In this document: positions 14,207-21,941 of the stretch, one piece after another
Position numbering within the stretch: position 1 is the first letter of the stretch
How the letters are laid out: every line of letters starts with the position of its first letter
Origin: CAZUXE01 sp964624585
GTDB taxonomy: Bacteria; Hydrothermota; Tepidihabitantia; B3-TA06
Length of the DNA: 26,145 nt
Direction of reading: 5' to 3'
NCBI GenBank assembly: GCA_964624585.1
Contig: CAZUXE010000020.1
Span: forward strand, 1 to 26,145
Notes under the pieces: generated by a model
Seen by the model: only the letters and a program-made list of their open reading frames with translations
Database searches by the model: none
What the model was told of the DNA's origin: nothing
Translations under genes and position numbers: made by a program

Positions 14207-14626
14207 ATGAAACTGGTTCGATTCGGTGTATCTATGGAAGAGAGGCTCTTGGGAGAATTTGACAATCTTCTTGATAAAAAAGGATATGCCAACCGTTCAG
14301 AAGCGTTACGTGATTTGGTGCGTAGGTGTTTAATTGGACAGGAGCAACAAGATTTAAGTGCGGACGCCATAGGTGTTATTTCTTTTGTTTATGATCATGA
14401 ACGTCGTGAGTTGTCGCATCGTCTTACCCGCCTTGGTCATTCCCGTTTAGGAAAGGTAATTTCATCAATGCATGTACATCTTGACGCTACTAACTGCTTG
14501 GAAATAATTGTAGTTCAGGGTACTTTTGGAGAAATACAAGAACTTGCCGACCAAATTCTTTCAATCAGGGGAGTTCTACACGGTGAATTAATGCTTGCTC
14601 CCCGCCTTCCCAATCAAGAATCCTAG
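14207..14626 (+). CDS. nikR: NikR, nickel-responsive ribbon-helix-helix regulator
   Basis: NikR is a tetrameric repressor that binds DNA when nickel is bound. The 139-residue protein opens with an archaeal-type ribbon-helix-helix (MKLVRFGVSMEERLLGEF...NRSEALRDLVRRCL, residues 1-42) and has an ACT-like nickel-binding C-terminal domain. All four nickel ligands of the family are present at the right spacing: H78, then H89, H91 and C97 in HVHLDATNC. I chose the ATG at 14207 because it has AGGAGA ahead and fits family length. The frame extends upstream to 14087, but that overlaps the promoter. No nickel transporter or nickel enzyme gene is in the window, so the regulator is an orphan here. Confidence 0.92.
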   Translation: MKLVRFGVSMEERLLGEFDNLLDKKGYANRSEALRDLVRRCLIGQEQQDLSADAIGVISFVYDHERRELSHRLTRLGHSRLGKVISSMHVHLDATNCLEIIVVQGTFGEIQELADQILSIRGVLHGELMLAPRLPNQES

Positions 14627-14777
14627 AAATCTATTTTTTCATAATTTAACTGCAAAAAAACCGATAAACCCCATAAGGCATAAAAAACATAGAAAGCCTA
14701 TACCTTATATCCCATTACTGAAACGAAGCGTAGAAAATGTCGAAAAATGCAATTAAACTGTAACATTTTTGTTCTAC

Positions 14778-14805
14778 TTGACAGTTTAGAAGTCTTGACT
14801 ATGAT
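14778..14805 (+). promoter_or_regulatory. Sigma70-type promoter giving a leaderless mRNA (14811 gene)
   Basis: TTGACA (14778-14783), 16-bp spacer, TATGAT (14800-14805), then five nucleotides to the ATG at 14811. No Shine-Dalgarno is possible. Confidence 0.7.
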
Positions 14806-14810
14806 TAGGT

Positions 14811-15209
14811 ATGCAAACAATGGTTGACAAAAAGACCCAGGATTTCTGGGCTAGCAGAATGGAAAAACCTGATCTCCTGAACAAAGCCATTGATCTTATC
14901 AAAGATAATATTGGTCAACGTATTCAAGAGGTCAGGGCCGACAAACTCGGCATCCATTTTATATCGGACAGTAGAATAATAATGTCATTATATGCTTCTT
15001 ACGCTCATCTTCGTGTTTCTATTGCGCCTGCAGCAGGACTCCTTTTGAAAGAGGATGAAACCTTTAACGTAGGTAGGTACAATTTTTGGGAAACTACCTG
15101 GCGCATGACTCACGAATGTTACACCGGAATGTCAATATGGATATCAGATAAAAACCACCTAAAAGCCTTTGATACCTTTCTTAAGAGAATTAAAGAAGGC
15201 AAAGGATAG
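14811..15209 (+). CDS. Small alpha/beta protein of unknown function, leaderless
   Basis: I do not recognise this 132-residue protein. It is soluble, with no signal peptide or membrane helix. Helix KPDLLNKAIDLIKDNIG is followed by strands (EVRADKLGIHFISD, RIIMSLYASYAHLRVSIAP) and a Trp-rich part (FWETTWRMTHECYTGMSIWISD), ending in an amphipathic helix. The layout resembles small DUF5655/DUF1801-type folds, but no signature is convincing. Start choice: ATG at 14811 sits at the predicted transcription start; an ATG nine bases later (14820) would change little. A strong terminator follows at 15242. It is transcribed separately from nikR. Confidence 0.75.
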   Translation: MQTMVDKKTQDFWASRMEKPDLLNKAIDLIKDNIGQRIQEVRADKLGIHFISDSRIIMSLYASYAHLRVSIAPAAGLLLKEDETFNVGRYNFWETTWRMTHECYTGMSIWISDKNHLKAFDTFLKRIKEGKG

Positions 15210-15241
15210 CTTTTTGGAAGCAGGAGGGTGTTTCTAAAGTT

Positions 15242-15271
15242 AAAAGGCTCCACATTATTGTGGAGCCTTTT
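15242..15271 (+). terminator. Rho-independent terminator
   Basis: AAAAGGCTCCACA (15242-15254), loop TTAT, TGTGGAGCCTTTT (15259-15271), 13 perfect pairs with flanking A- and T-runs, so it can act in both directions. It closes the 14811 gene. Confidence 0.92.
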
Positions 15272-15495
15272 AAGAATTTCTCAAAAATAAAGTAAATCTA
15301 TTGTAAGTTCTAATTTCATTCACAAGTTACTTACCGATAAACAAAAATCAAATTCAAACAATTATTTTGCAAAAACCTGTTTATATTTCAACTTTATACA
15401 AGCAATCCAGTATCCATGTTTTTAAGTATAAAAATGCCTTACATTTGAATCTTTTGGATATTGAACTAATCTTTTAGCTGAGAAAAAGACTAAAA

Positions 15496-15567
15496 CTCCC
15501 CGGGAGGGATTCGAACCCCCGACCTAGTGGTTAACAGCCACCCGCTCTACCGCTGAGCTACCGAGGA
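15496..15567 (-). tRNA. tRNA-Asn (anticodon GUU)
   Basis: Minus-strand cloverleaf: acceptor stem TCCTCGG / CCGGGGA, D stem GCTC/GAGC, anticodon stem GGTGG/CCACT with loop CTGTTAA (anticodon GTT), T stem GGGGG/CCCTC with loop TTCGAAT, discriminator G. CCA is not encoded; a T-run follows the 3' end. Confidence 0.95.
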
Positions 15568-15925
15568 GTATTGGAAGCAATTCAAACATTGCGACAGACA
15601 CCACTAATGTCAAAGAACTGCATCCGGCTACAAGGTTGAAGTATAATCACAAACCCTATGTCTGTCAAGAATAGCTTTATCTTATTACGAAGAATTCAGC
15701 CTACAAAAAAAGAGCGCGAGCAAAAAACTAGTGCAGTCTCAGTCTCAAGCCCCCTATTTTTCTCCTAGGACAATGGCTTGCAAACTTACTTTAGCCGTAT
15801 CGTCATCCCTAATGTGCTAGAGAAACACTACCTCCATTAGATTATTAGTTAAAAGTTACTTAGCAAAGCCTTTGGTCGTGCCTTAGGGTTTTAGCGAACG
15901 ACGAAGGTCAATTTTACAAGAAAAT
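15568..15925. other. Intergenic region holding the tRNA-Asn promoter
   Basis: 358 bp. The minus-strand promoter of tRNA-Asn lies at 15640-15668. Between 15670 and 15925 I see no gene, clear promoter or hairpin; it is the 3' flank of the zinc-ribbon membrane protein gene. Confidence 0.6.
15640..15668 (-). promoter_or_regulatory. Sigma70-type promoter of tRNA-Asn
   Basis: Minus strand: TTGACA (15668-15663), 17-bp spacer, TATACT (15645-15640). Transcription would start near 15633, about 66 nt before the mature tRNA. Confidence 0.7.
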
Positions 15926-16675
15926 TTAATTATCTTTTATAGCTTTCAAGAAAGCCGCAACGATGTCAATATTCCGATATGGCGAAACTAACTGTTTATC
16001 GTATTGCTCTTTAAGAAAGGGAAGAGCTTTTTTGCCAAAAGTATCGGCAAGCAATGTAATTTTACCTACACGTACAACTATTGGATAATCTATATCTAAT
16101 ATTTGTTTCTTAAGGATTTCAAACTTTGCATCAGCACTCAATAACTTTCCGCAAGAAGCGCAATTCTCAAAATCCAGATGGACTTCTTGTCCGCATCCGG
16201 GACATATTATCGTCTTTGTGGCATCTTCAAGAAATTTTTTATAGAAAAATCTGACTTTTAAGCGCCTTGAGGTCATAAAATATAAGAAGCAGAATGAGTA
16301 AATTAATATTCCGGCAATTTTGTATCCTGTAGGCTCAAGAAAAAATAACTTCAGGATTGAAAACAGAACCATAGCTCCCACAAAAATCAAAAGGGCATAA
16401 AAAGTAAATGGTTTAGAAAGTGAAAACAGCAGCAAAATTACAGCAAAATGCAAAACCGCTAAAAAGATAAGAATAAGCGGCGAGGATATATTTTGTGAAA
16501 CAAGGTCAAGAATAGGAGCAATTAGTTCAATACTGAAAACGGAACTTAATAAACCAACTATAAGAACAAAAGCGGTCAGCTGAAAAATAATAAATAACCA
16601 TTCAAGAAACTTAAGTTCACTGGCTTTTAGAGCTTCGCGCTGCGGGAAATCTTCAAGCAACTTCAAAACCTTCAA
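15926..16675 (-). CDS. Four-helix membrane protein with cytoplasmic zinc ribbon
   Basis: Unknown family. The 249-residue protein has four predicted membrane helices (about 25-47, 63-87, 89-111 and 118-136), then a zinc ribbon with C158-x2-C161 and C172-x2-C175 (CPGC...CASC), and a soluble C-terminal domain of about 70 residues with no recognised motif. The start is TTG at 16675, with AGGGGA about 9 nt ahead. It follows otsB by 39 nt on the same strand, so is likely the third gene of the otsA operon. A link to trehalose synthesis or osmotic sensing is only contextual. Confidence 0.75.
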   Translation of the reverse strand: MKVLKLLEDFPQREALKASELKFLEWLFIIFQLTAFVLIVGLLSSVFSIELIAPILDLVSQNISSPLILIFLAVLHFAVILLLFSLSKPFTFYALLIFVGAMVLFSILKLFFLEPTGYKIAGILIYSFCFLYFMTSRRLKVRFFYKKFLEDATKTIICPGCGQEVHLDFENCASCGKLLSADAKFEILKKQILDIDYPIVVRVGKITLLADTFGKKALPFLKEQYDKQLVSPYRNIDIVAAFLKAIKDN

Positions 16676-16714
16676 CTTATCAATTCCCCTATAAAAAGTT
16701 GATGCTTGGATGAG

Positions 16715-17488
16715 TTATGTATTTCCTCCATCAATCAATCCCTTAATCAATTCCCAAAGCTCTGCAGGTGAGGCAAGCACATAATCGGCTTGAGCTGCTA
16801 TTTTATCCCCAATTGCTACCTTCAAGGAACCTTCAAACATAGCATCAAAACCATCTAAATCAGTTGTATCGTCCCCGAAGTATACTACAAGAGCATCATC
16901 TGTGGGCAAGAAATTTTCCGACAGGAAATCAACTGCAATACCTTTATTCATTCCAGCAGGACGAATCTCAAGTACTTCCTTACCTTCAATTATTTCCATA
17001 TCTTCGTAATTAGAAAGGTTTTCGGCCATAGAGTAGAACTCTTCGTGCGCGTGTTCCACTGTAGTTCTATCAGCTAGGCGATAATGCATCGCAACAGCGC
17101 ACCCCTTATGTTCTATAATAATCCCGGGCCAGTTGGACATTTCGTTTAAGTTTGCGGCAAACTCATCCAAATCTTGCTGTAAAGCGCCGTCATCAAGAAT
17201 AGATTGTTCAACTTCTCCAGGCATTTGCAACTGACAGCCATGACATGCCGCAAATGCAACCATAACACTGGGCGGGAAATATTCCTGAAGCTCATACAAA
17301 CTTCTTCCACTTATAATTGCAACATTGGTATTCTCTCGCTCAACCAACTGACGCAACATAATTTTAAGTTCGGGCGGTACATTTATGGCTTCCGGCGTGG
17401 GAGCTATATCAACTAAAGTACCGTCAAAGTCAAATAATAATAACAAACCAGTACTGGAGTCAAGTTCACTTAAAAGTTTTCGATTCAT
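16715..17488 (-). CDS. otsB: OtsB, trehalose-6-phosphate phosphatase
   Basis: OtsB removes phosphate from trehalose-6-phosphate to give trehalose in the cytoplasm. The 257-residue protein is a HAD hydrolase with the nucleophile motif DFDGTLVDIAP (D20, D22), the second motif IISGRS, and the Mg-binding GDDTTD motif (205-210), plus a cap between them; length is normal. It begins 3 nt after the otsA stop, and its Shine-Dalgarno GGAGGAAA lies inside the otsA 3' end, so the two are translationally coupled. Confidence 0.93.
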   Translation of the reverse strand: MNRKLLSELDSSTGLLLLFDFDGTLVDIAPTPEAINVPPELKIMLRQLVERENTNVAIISGRSLYELQEYFPPSVMVAFAACHGCQLQMPGEVEQSILDDGALQQDLDEFAANLNEMSNWPGIIIEHKGCAVAMHYRLADRTTVEHAHEEFYSMAENLSNYEDMEIIEGKEVLEIRPAGMNKGIAVDFLSENFLPTDDALVVYFGDDTTDLDGFDAMFEGSLKVAIGDKIAAQADYVLASPAELWELIKGLIDGGNT

Positions 17489-17491
17489 TCT

Positions 17492-18994
17492 TTATTTCCT
17501 CCAGGTAGACACATTCTTCTTTTCACCTTCAGTACTACTAAGGCGTTGTAAAAACGCCTCTCCCCACTTCCTCACAGTCTTTCTTTTTAATCGCTTTCTC
17601 ATCTCGTTCATGCGAATTTTACGCTCAACCGGACGCATTTCAACCGCTTCTTTGATTCCTTTAACCATAGACGGTATGCTATGCGGATTGACTATAACCG
17701 CTTCCTTTAATTCCTCTGCAGCACCTGCAAATTCGGATAAAACCAACATTCCCTTTTCTGATGACTGGGTTGCTACATATTCCTTAGCTATCAAATTCAT
17801 ACCATCCCTTAAAGGAGTAACTAAACAAACGTCCGAAGCCAAGTAGTAGGAAACCAACTCTTCAAAAGGAAAGGAACGAAAATAATATTTTATTGGAGAC
17901 CAGGCTCCCTTTGAAAAACGTCCGTTAATTCTGCCCACCGCATGTTCCACTTCCCGTTTCATACGGTGATATTCGGGTATTTCTATACGACTTGGTGCAG
18001 ATATTTGCAAAAATGTCAATTTCCCAATATATTCAGGATTCTCTTCAAAAAATCTTTCAACAGCATAAAGTCTTTCCGGAATACCCTTGGAATAATCAAG
18101 CCTGTCAACCCCCATCATTAAATATTCTCCGCCCATATCGCTACGAATTTCCTCTGCTAGACGACGCGTAGCAGGTTTTTTTACAAGTTCTTGAATACCG
18201 TAGTAATCGATACCCATAGGAAAAGCTCCAACTTTGGTTTTTCGTTTTTTCCGTATAAGTCCTTTACCAAACGACACATCCATTCCCAAAAGGTCCTCAA
18301 CAGAATCAAGAAAATTCCTCACATACGACTTACAGTGAAATCCAATAAGATCACAACTAAGCATTCCTTTAAGATATTCTTTACGCCACGGAAGGGTTCT
18401 GAATAAATCCACAGGAGGAAAGGGAATATGCCAAAAGAAACCTATACGGGAACGAACATTCAAGGCGCGTAACATTTGGGGCAGCAGGCCTAGGTGATAA
18501 TCGTTCACCCAAATAAGATCTGAAGGACGACTCTCTTCGGCAACAGCTTCAGCAAACTTTCTGTTGACATTAGAGTACATTTCCCAATCTTCTTCCTGAT
18601 AATTTGTTCTATCAAGAAAATTGTGAGCAAGTGGCCACAGGGCGCTGTTGGAAAAGCCAAGATAATAATGTTCCATTTCCTCTCTGGTTAAGGAAATAAG
18701 CTTTAAGTCAAAAGTAGGATTATCCGGTGGTATTCGACAGGTATCCTTAGAACAAGCAGAAGGCGGAGTACCCCAGGCAACCCACATTCCATTACTTGAA
18801 GCTAGAACCGGCTCTAATCCGGTAACCATTCCACTAACATTACGAGTCATTTTAATTTGACCATTAAGCTCTTCAAGGAAATAAGGACTTCTATTAGAAA
18901 CAACCACTAACCTACGCGTTTTAGGTAACTTCCTGAACGCAGGCTTGCGCCTTGCAGACCTTGAGGCTGCTGTTTTTTTAGCACTATTAGTCAC
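17492..18994 (-). CDS. otsA: OtsA, trehalose-6-phosphate synthase (GT20)
   Basis: OtsA joins a nucleotide-activated glucose (typically UDP-glucose) to glucose-6-phosphate. The 500-residue protein has the GT20 hallmarks in order: LVVVSNRSPY, a donor loop (NVSGMVTGLEPVL), WVNDYHLGLLP, GFFWHIPFPP, GFH, MGVDRLDYSKGIPERL and TPLRDGMNLIAKEYVA. The donor loop reads SGMVTGL where E. coli-type enzymes have GGL, so donor or acceptor could differ somewhat. About 28 basic, Ala-rich residues precede the catalytic domain, which is unusual. The start is GTG at 18994, directly at the predicted transcription start, with no Shine-Dalgarno. otsB and a membrane protein gene follow. Confidence 0.9.
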   Translation of the reverse strand: MTNSAKKTAASRSARRKPAFRKLPKTRRLVVVSNRSPYFLEELNGQIKMTRNVSGMVTGLEPVLASSNGMWVAWGTPPSACSKDTCRIPPDNPTFDLKLISLTREEMEHYYLGFSNSALWPLAHNFLDRTNYQEEDWEMYSNVNRKFAEAVAEESRPSDLIWVNDYHLGLLPQMLRALNVRSRIGFFWHIPFPPVDLFRTLPWRKEYLKGMLSCDLIGFHCKSYVRNFLDSVEDLLGMDVSFGKGLIRKKRKTKVGAFPMGIDYYGIQELVKKPATRRLAEEIRSDMGGEYLMMGVDRLDYSKGIPERLYAVERFFEENPEYIGKLTFLQISAPSRIEIPEYHRMKREVEHAVGRINGRFSKGAWSPIKYYFRSFPFEELVSYYLASDVCLVTPLRDGMNLIAKEYVATQSSEKGMLVLSEFAGAAEELKEAVIVNPHSIPSMVKGIKEAVEMRPVERKIRMNEMRKRLKRKTVRKWGEAFLQRLSSTEGEKKNVSTWRK

Positions 18995-18999
18995 GCTTC

Positions 19000-19027
19000 A
19001 TCCTAGCGTAGAAAAGCAACTTGTCAA
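19000..19027 (-). promoter_or_regulatory. Sigma70-type promoter giving a leaderless otsA mRNA
   Basis: Minus strand: TTGACA (19027-19022), 16-bp spacer, TAGGAT (19005-19000), then five nucleotides to the GTG at 18994. Confidence 0.7.
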
Positions 19028-19061
19028 GTACTTAATAGGCTTACAACTACCCTATAACGCC

Positions 19062-19210
19062 GTGTTAAGGATTTTGTGTTACTGGAGGGCATTACGGTAC
19101 GGGTTTTCTGCAATGGATGTTAGAAGTGTTAGGAGTATTAAGGAAGTTGCGAGTGTTAAGAGGGGGAGGAGTGTTACGGGTGTTACGGGGGTTGCAAGGT
19201 TTAAGGAGGG
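19062..19210. repeat. Degenerate GTGTTA(C/A)GG repeat region
   Basis: Repeated motif on the plus strand: GTGTTAAGG (19062), GTGTTACTGG (19076), ATTACGG (19091), GTGTTAGGA (19126), GTATTAAGGA (19135), GTGTTAAGAGG (19153), GTGTTACGGG (19171) and TGTTACGGGG (19181). Spacing is irregular, unlike the 13-bp array at 4349-4400, but the core is the same. Confidence 0.6.
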
Positions 19211-19314
19211 TAAGAATTTACTTTTTTTGAATCACCTGCTCTAATTACCAGAAAAACTCCAGAAACATAAGACAGTGAAAATGAATAACTTAGCCCCCAA
19301 AAGAGGCAATGCGC

Positions 19315-19342
19315 TTGACAATCTATTTAAGCAAACTATAAT
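19315..19342 (+). promoter_or_regulatory. Sigma70-type promoter of hsp20
   Basis: Perfect TTGACA (19315-19320), 16-bp spacer, perfect TATAAT (19337-19342). No CIRCE (HrcA) repeat is seen. The leader of about 67 nt ends in a strong AAAGGAGG. Confidence 0.8.
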
Positions 19343-19415
19343 ATGCTCGAAATTAAGAGAACTTAGAACAATAATTTCTATCAAAATAAAAAAATTACCA
19401 TTAAAGGAGGTAAAA

Positions 19416-19859
19416 ATGGGTAACATTAGAAGATACGATCCCTACTGGGGCATTGATAGTTTTCGCAGAGGCATGGATCGCCTGTTTGATTCATTCTTTG
19501 GTCGCGGAACAGAGGAGGAATATGCAACCTTGTGGACACCTGCTTTAGATATTGAAGAAACGAAGGATTCCATAATAGTGCGAGCAGAGATTCCAGGTAT
19601 GAAAAAGGAAGATATCAAGATTCAGACCCTTGGTGAAAACCTACTTATTTCAGGTGAACGCAAGCACGAATCTGAAGAAAAAGACAGACACTTCCATCGA
19701 ATTGAACGTTCTTACGGCAAATTCCAACGTTTAGTTAAGCTACCTCTTGAGGTTCAATCTGACAAGGCTAAAGCTTCTTACAAAGAAGGTGTTTTGGAGA
19801 TAACCTTCCCTAAATCTGAAAAAGCTAAGGCTCGTGAAATTGAAATAAAAGCTGAATAG
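19416..19859 (+). CDS. Small heat-shock protein, Hsp20/alpha-crystallin family
   Basis: Small heat-shock proteins form oligomers that hold unfolding proteins until ATP-dependent chaperones refold them. The 147-residue protein has an N-terminal arm (DPYWGIDSFRRGMDRLFDSFF), the alpha-crystallin domain (about 42-135: WTPALDIEETKDSIIVRAEIPG, then ISGERK, and the hallmark ASYKEGVLEITFPK) and a short C-terminal tail ending EIEIKAE, where the usual I-x-I/V anchor appears as IEI. The ATG at 19416 has AAAGGAGG ahead. An upstream in-frame start at 19275 lies before the promoter and is rejected. It lies between the two trehalose gene groups on the opposite strand. Confidence 0.95.
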   Translation: MGNIRRYDPYWGIDSFRRGMDRLFDSFFGRGTEEEYATLWTPALDIEETKDSIIVRAEIPGMKKEDIKIQTLGENLLISGERKHESEEKDRHFHRIERSYGKFQRLVKLPLEVQSDKAKASYKEGVLEITFPKSEKAKAREIEIKAE

Positions 19860-19893
19860 CCATTCTCCTCTTCTCGAAGATCTAGTAGATACG

Positions 19894-19920
19894 AAAAGGC
19901 CGGTTAAAACCGGCCTTTTT
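19894..19920 (+). terminator. Rho-independent terminator after hsp20
   Basis: AAAAGGCCGGTT (19894-19905), a very short loop, AACCGGCCTTTT and a further T. The A-run on the left means it can also stop minus-strand transcripts leaving treT. Confidence 0.92.
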
Positions 19921-20047
19921 CATTAATAAAGCAAAAAATACTATCAGTGCCATATAGTTTATCTGAAGTAAATAGGATAGAGAAAATTAAGAGACGGTAA
20001 AGTAGGAATAAAATCTAGAAAACCTTGAGGACGCTGGTAAAATCTAG

Positions 20048-21307
20048 TTAGGCTGAAGGTAAAGTAATAAGGTCGCCGTTTGCCTGACGAAGGGAGTGAA
20101 AAAGCAGTAACCAACGTCTGATATGATGGGGTACAAGAAGATTATTGCGAACGTATTCCCGCGCCTGTGTACCAAACCTACGCGCCATGCCAGGATTACC
20201 GAAAAGCTGACGGATACGGTAAGCAAGTCCTTCAACCGAATGGGTTAGGAAACCTGAGACACCGTGCATAATTTGATGGCGAATACCGCCTATGTCGGTT
20301 CCAACCACTGGCTTCCCCTTCCACATAGCCTCGGTTACGGTAAGACCAAAACCTTCACGTTTGGAATTCTGTATAACTACAGTAGCAGCCCGCTGTAGGG
20401 CATTTATCTCGCGATGAGAGTCGGGCGGAAGATTCAAGATGTGAATATCTTTATCTCCTTCAGCCATTTCCATAACCTCTGCAAGAACAGCCTGCCCCTC
20501 AGGGTCATCTGAGGCTGAACCACCTGCCAGAATAAGTTGACAATCGTACCAGCGTTTAACCAGTTTGAAGGCCTTTATTGCTCCAAATGGGTCTTTAAGT
20601 CTATCGAAACGAGACACTTGAAGTATAATGCGCTTATCTTGAGCTATCCCCAATTTTACCAAAACCTCTGCAATATCGGTTTCACTAAGTTCAAGATTTT
20701 TAACAGATAAAGGATCTATTGCAGGTGGGAGCAAAAATTGAGGGGGCATAAGGTTTTTAGTATATTGTGGCATATGGAATACCGCTGCATCATACTTTTC
20801 AACAAAGGGACGCAGAAAGCTCCACACACGCAAATCGGCCACAGAAAGGTCAATATGACAGCGCCACGCCCACTTATTCTTGCGTTCAGGATACTGAGTA
20901 ATCATTGCCGCAGGCTGGGGATCATGAATTACCACAAAATCGGCATCATCAGGAATTTTAGGAGCATTACGTTCAACAGTATCTAAATAGGTATTGAACA
21001 TTTCTTCAGTAAACTCCTCAGGTAAACCGTGCAAAGCATTGTGGAATTTTTTAGTTACCGTAAAGAAGTCCGCATCACCGGTAATAACCTCCCAGTGTAC
21101 GTTAATTCCTAAATCAGCAAGTATTGGTATGAACCAACCCAAAATTTCAGCAACCCCTCCACCCTCTTTTGTAGAATTAACGTTTATAATTTTGGAAGGG
21201 CCCAATAAACGCGCCAATTCCTCAATCTCTCGTATTACACCAGAAGTAACAATAGGAGCATAATCCTCTAAGTGATGGTGCTTGGGAAGTGTATTATTTG
21301 ACTGCAT
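20048..21307 (-). CDS. treT: TreT, trehalose glycosyltransferring synthase (GT4)
   Basis: TreT reversibly makes trehalose from nucleotide-diphospho-glucose and free glucose in one step, known from Thermococcales and several anaerobic bacteria. The 419-residue protein shows the family motifs: GGGVAEIL (49-56), VIHDPQPAA, WRCHIDLS, LQVSRFDRLKDPFG and the GT4 E-x7-E pair E318/E326 in REGFGLTVTEAM. The ATG at 21307 lies 14 nt inside the end of the DUF5752 gene and has only a weak ribosome site, so translation is likely coupled. Its presence next to otsAB gives the cell two independent trehalose routes. Related GT4 enzymes of other specificity are the alternative, but the motifs favour TreT. Confidence 0.88.
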   Translation of the reverse strand: MQSNNTLPKHHHLEDYAPIVTSGVIREIEELARLLGPSKIINVNSTKEGGGVAEILGWFIPILADLGINVHWEVITGDADFFTVTKKFHNALHGLPEEFTEEMFNTYLDTVERNAPKIPDDADFVVIHDPQPAAMITQYPERKNKWAWRCHIDLSVADLRVWSFLRPFVEKYDAAVFHMPQYTKNLMPPQFLLPPAIDPLSVKNLELSETDIAEVLVKLGIAQDKRIILQVSRFDRLKDPFGAIKAFKLVKRWYDCQLILAGGSASDDPEGQAVLAEVMEMAEGDKDIHILNLPPDSHREINALQRAATVVIQNSKREGFGLTVTEAMWKGKPVVGTDIGGIRHQIMHGVSGFLTHSVEGLAYRIRQLFGNPGMARRFGTQAREYVRNNLLVPHHIRRWLLLFHSLRQANGDLITLPSA

Positions 21308-21935
21308 TTTGTACCAGACCTATAATTTTGTTGCGAATTTCCTCAAGATTGTACTCGTAAGGTGAAATTGCGTTGATTTCAGCGGCAAGCTCAGGCCTAT
21401 CGTTGCGCTCAAGCCATATGGAAAAATCGTTAGTTGGAGCGCGCAGGCGAAGCCTAGATTCAATAAGATGATAAAAAAGGCTCTGGGGTGAAACCTCACG
21501 TAAAGCTTGCATAAATTCGGGTAAAGTGGATACTTGAATCCCCAAAGGATAAATAAAACTCTTAACGCATCTAAAATAGAAGGCTTGGTCTTCAGGAACA
21601 CGTAAAAAATACTCGGTATCCCCCACATAGTTCTCAAGAATCTCAATAAGCCTAGTTCGTGCGTCGCGGATTCTAATAAATTCCAAGGGATCAAAGGACG
21701 CTAACTTTTCACCTAAAGTTTTGTGCCACAGTACTCCCCAAACCCATTGAGCAAAATCGTTCATATAATCGGTCGTAGTAAAGTGACGCCTTAGAAGTGA
21801 ATGGTAGAGGTGAAAAAAAATAGATGAAGACGGCACACCTCTCAATCCAGTAAGCAGGGAACGAAGATTATCCGCCTTAAAAGTAGAATAATAGACTATC
21901 CCTTGCTCTGTAAAAAATTGAAATGCTTTTGACAC
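21294..21935 (-). CDS. DUF5752-family protein, internally duplicated, upstream partner of TreT
   Basis: The 213-residue protein consists of two copies of one unit (about 5-103 and 117-209). Matching positions include SSSIFFHLYHS / PQSLFYHLIES, MNDFAQWVW / TNDFSIWLE, and a closing LEFIRIRDARTRLIEIL / YEYNLEEIRNKIIGLV. This is the DUF5752 pattern; no biochemical role is known to me, and a regulatory or binding role beside the glycosyltransferase is inference. I place the start at the GTG at 21935, six nucleotides after the -10 box and therefore leaderless; the longer TTG start at 21950 overlaps the -10 box. It overlaps treT by 14 nt. Confidence 0.75.
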   Translation of the reverse strand: MSKAFQFFTEQGIVYYSTFKADNLRSLLTGLRGVPSSSIFFHLYHSLLRRHFTTTDYMNDFAQWVWGVLWHKTLGEKLASFDPLEFIRIRDARTRLIEILENYVGDTEYFLRVPEDQAFYFRCVKSFIYPLGIQVSTLPEFMQALREVSPQSLFYHLIESRLRLRAPTNDFSIWLERNDRPELAAEINAISPYEYNLEEIRNKIIGLVQNAVK

Positions 21936-21941
21936 CCAAGA

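Larger units (their letters stand above)
18995..19415. other. Divergent intergenic region between otsA and hsp20
   Basis: 421 bp. It holds the otsA promoter (19000-19027), a G-rich degenerate repeat region (19062-19210), a T-run near 19222, and the hsp20 promoter (19315-19342) with its 67-nt leader. No gene is supported in it. Confidence 0.65.

Noticed and set aside
18945..19244. Plus-strand 99-codon frame across the otsA 5' end and repeat region
   Set aside because: It overlaps otsA and its promoter, and its composition follows the G-rich repeats; no ribosome site.
19275..19415. Forty-seven-residue N-terminal extension of the small heat-shock protein
   Set aside because: It begins upstream of the -35 box at 19315; MGNIRRYD with AAAGGAGG ahead is the normal start.
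19343..19415. CIRCE or ROSE-type heat-shock element in the hsp20 leader
   Set aside because: No TTAGCACTC-type inverted repeat, and no structure clearly masking the strong Shine-Dalgarno could be seen by eye.
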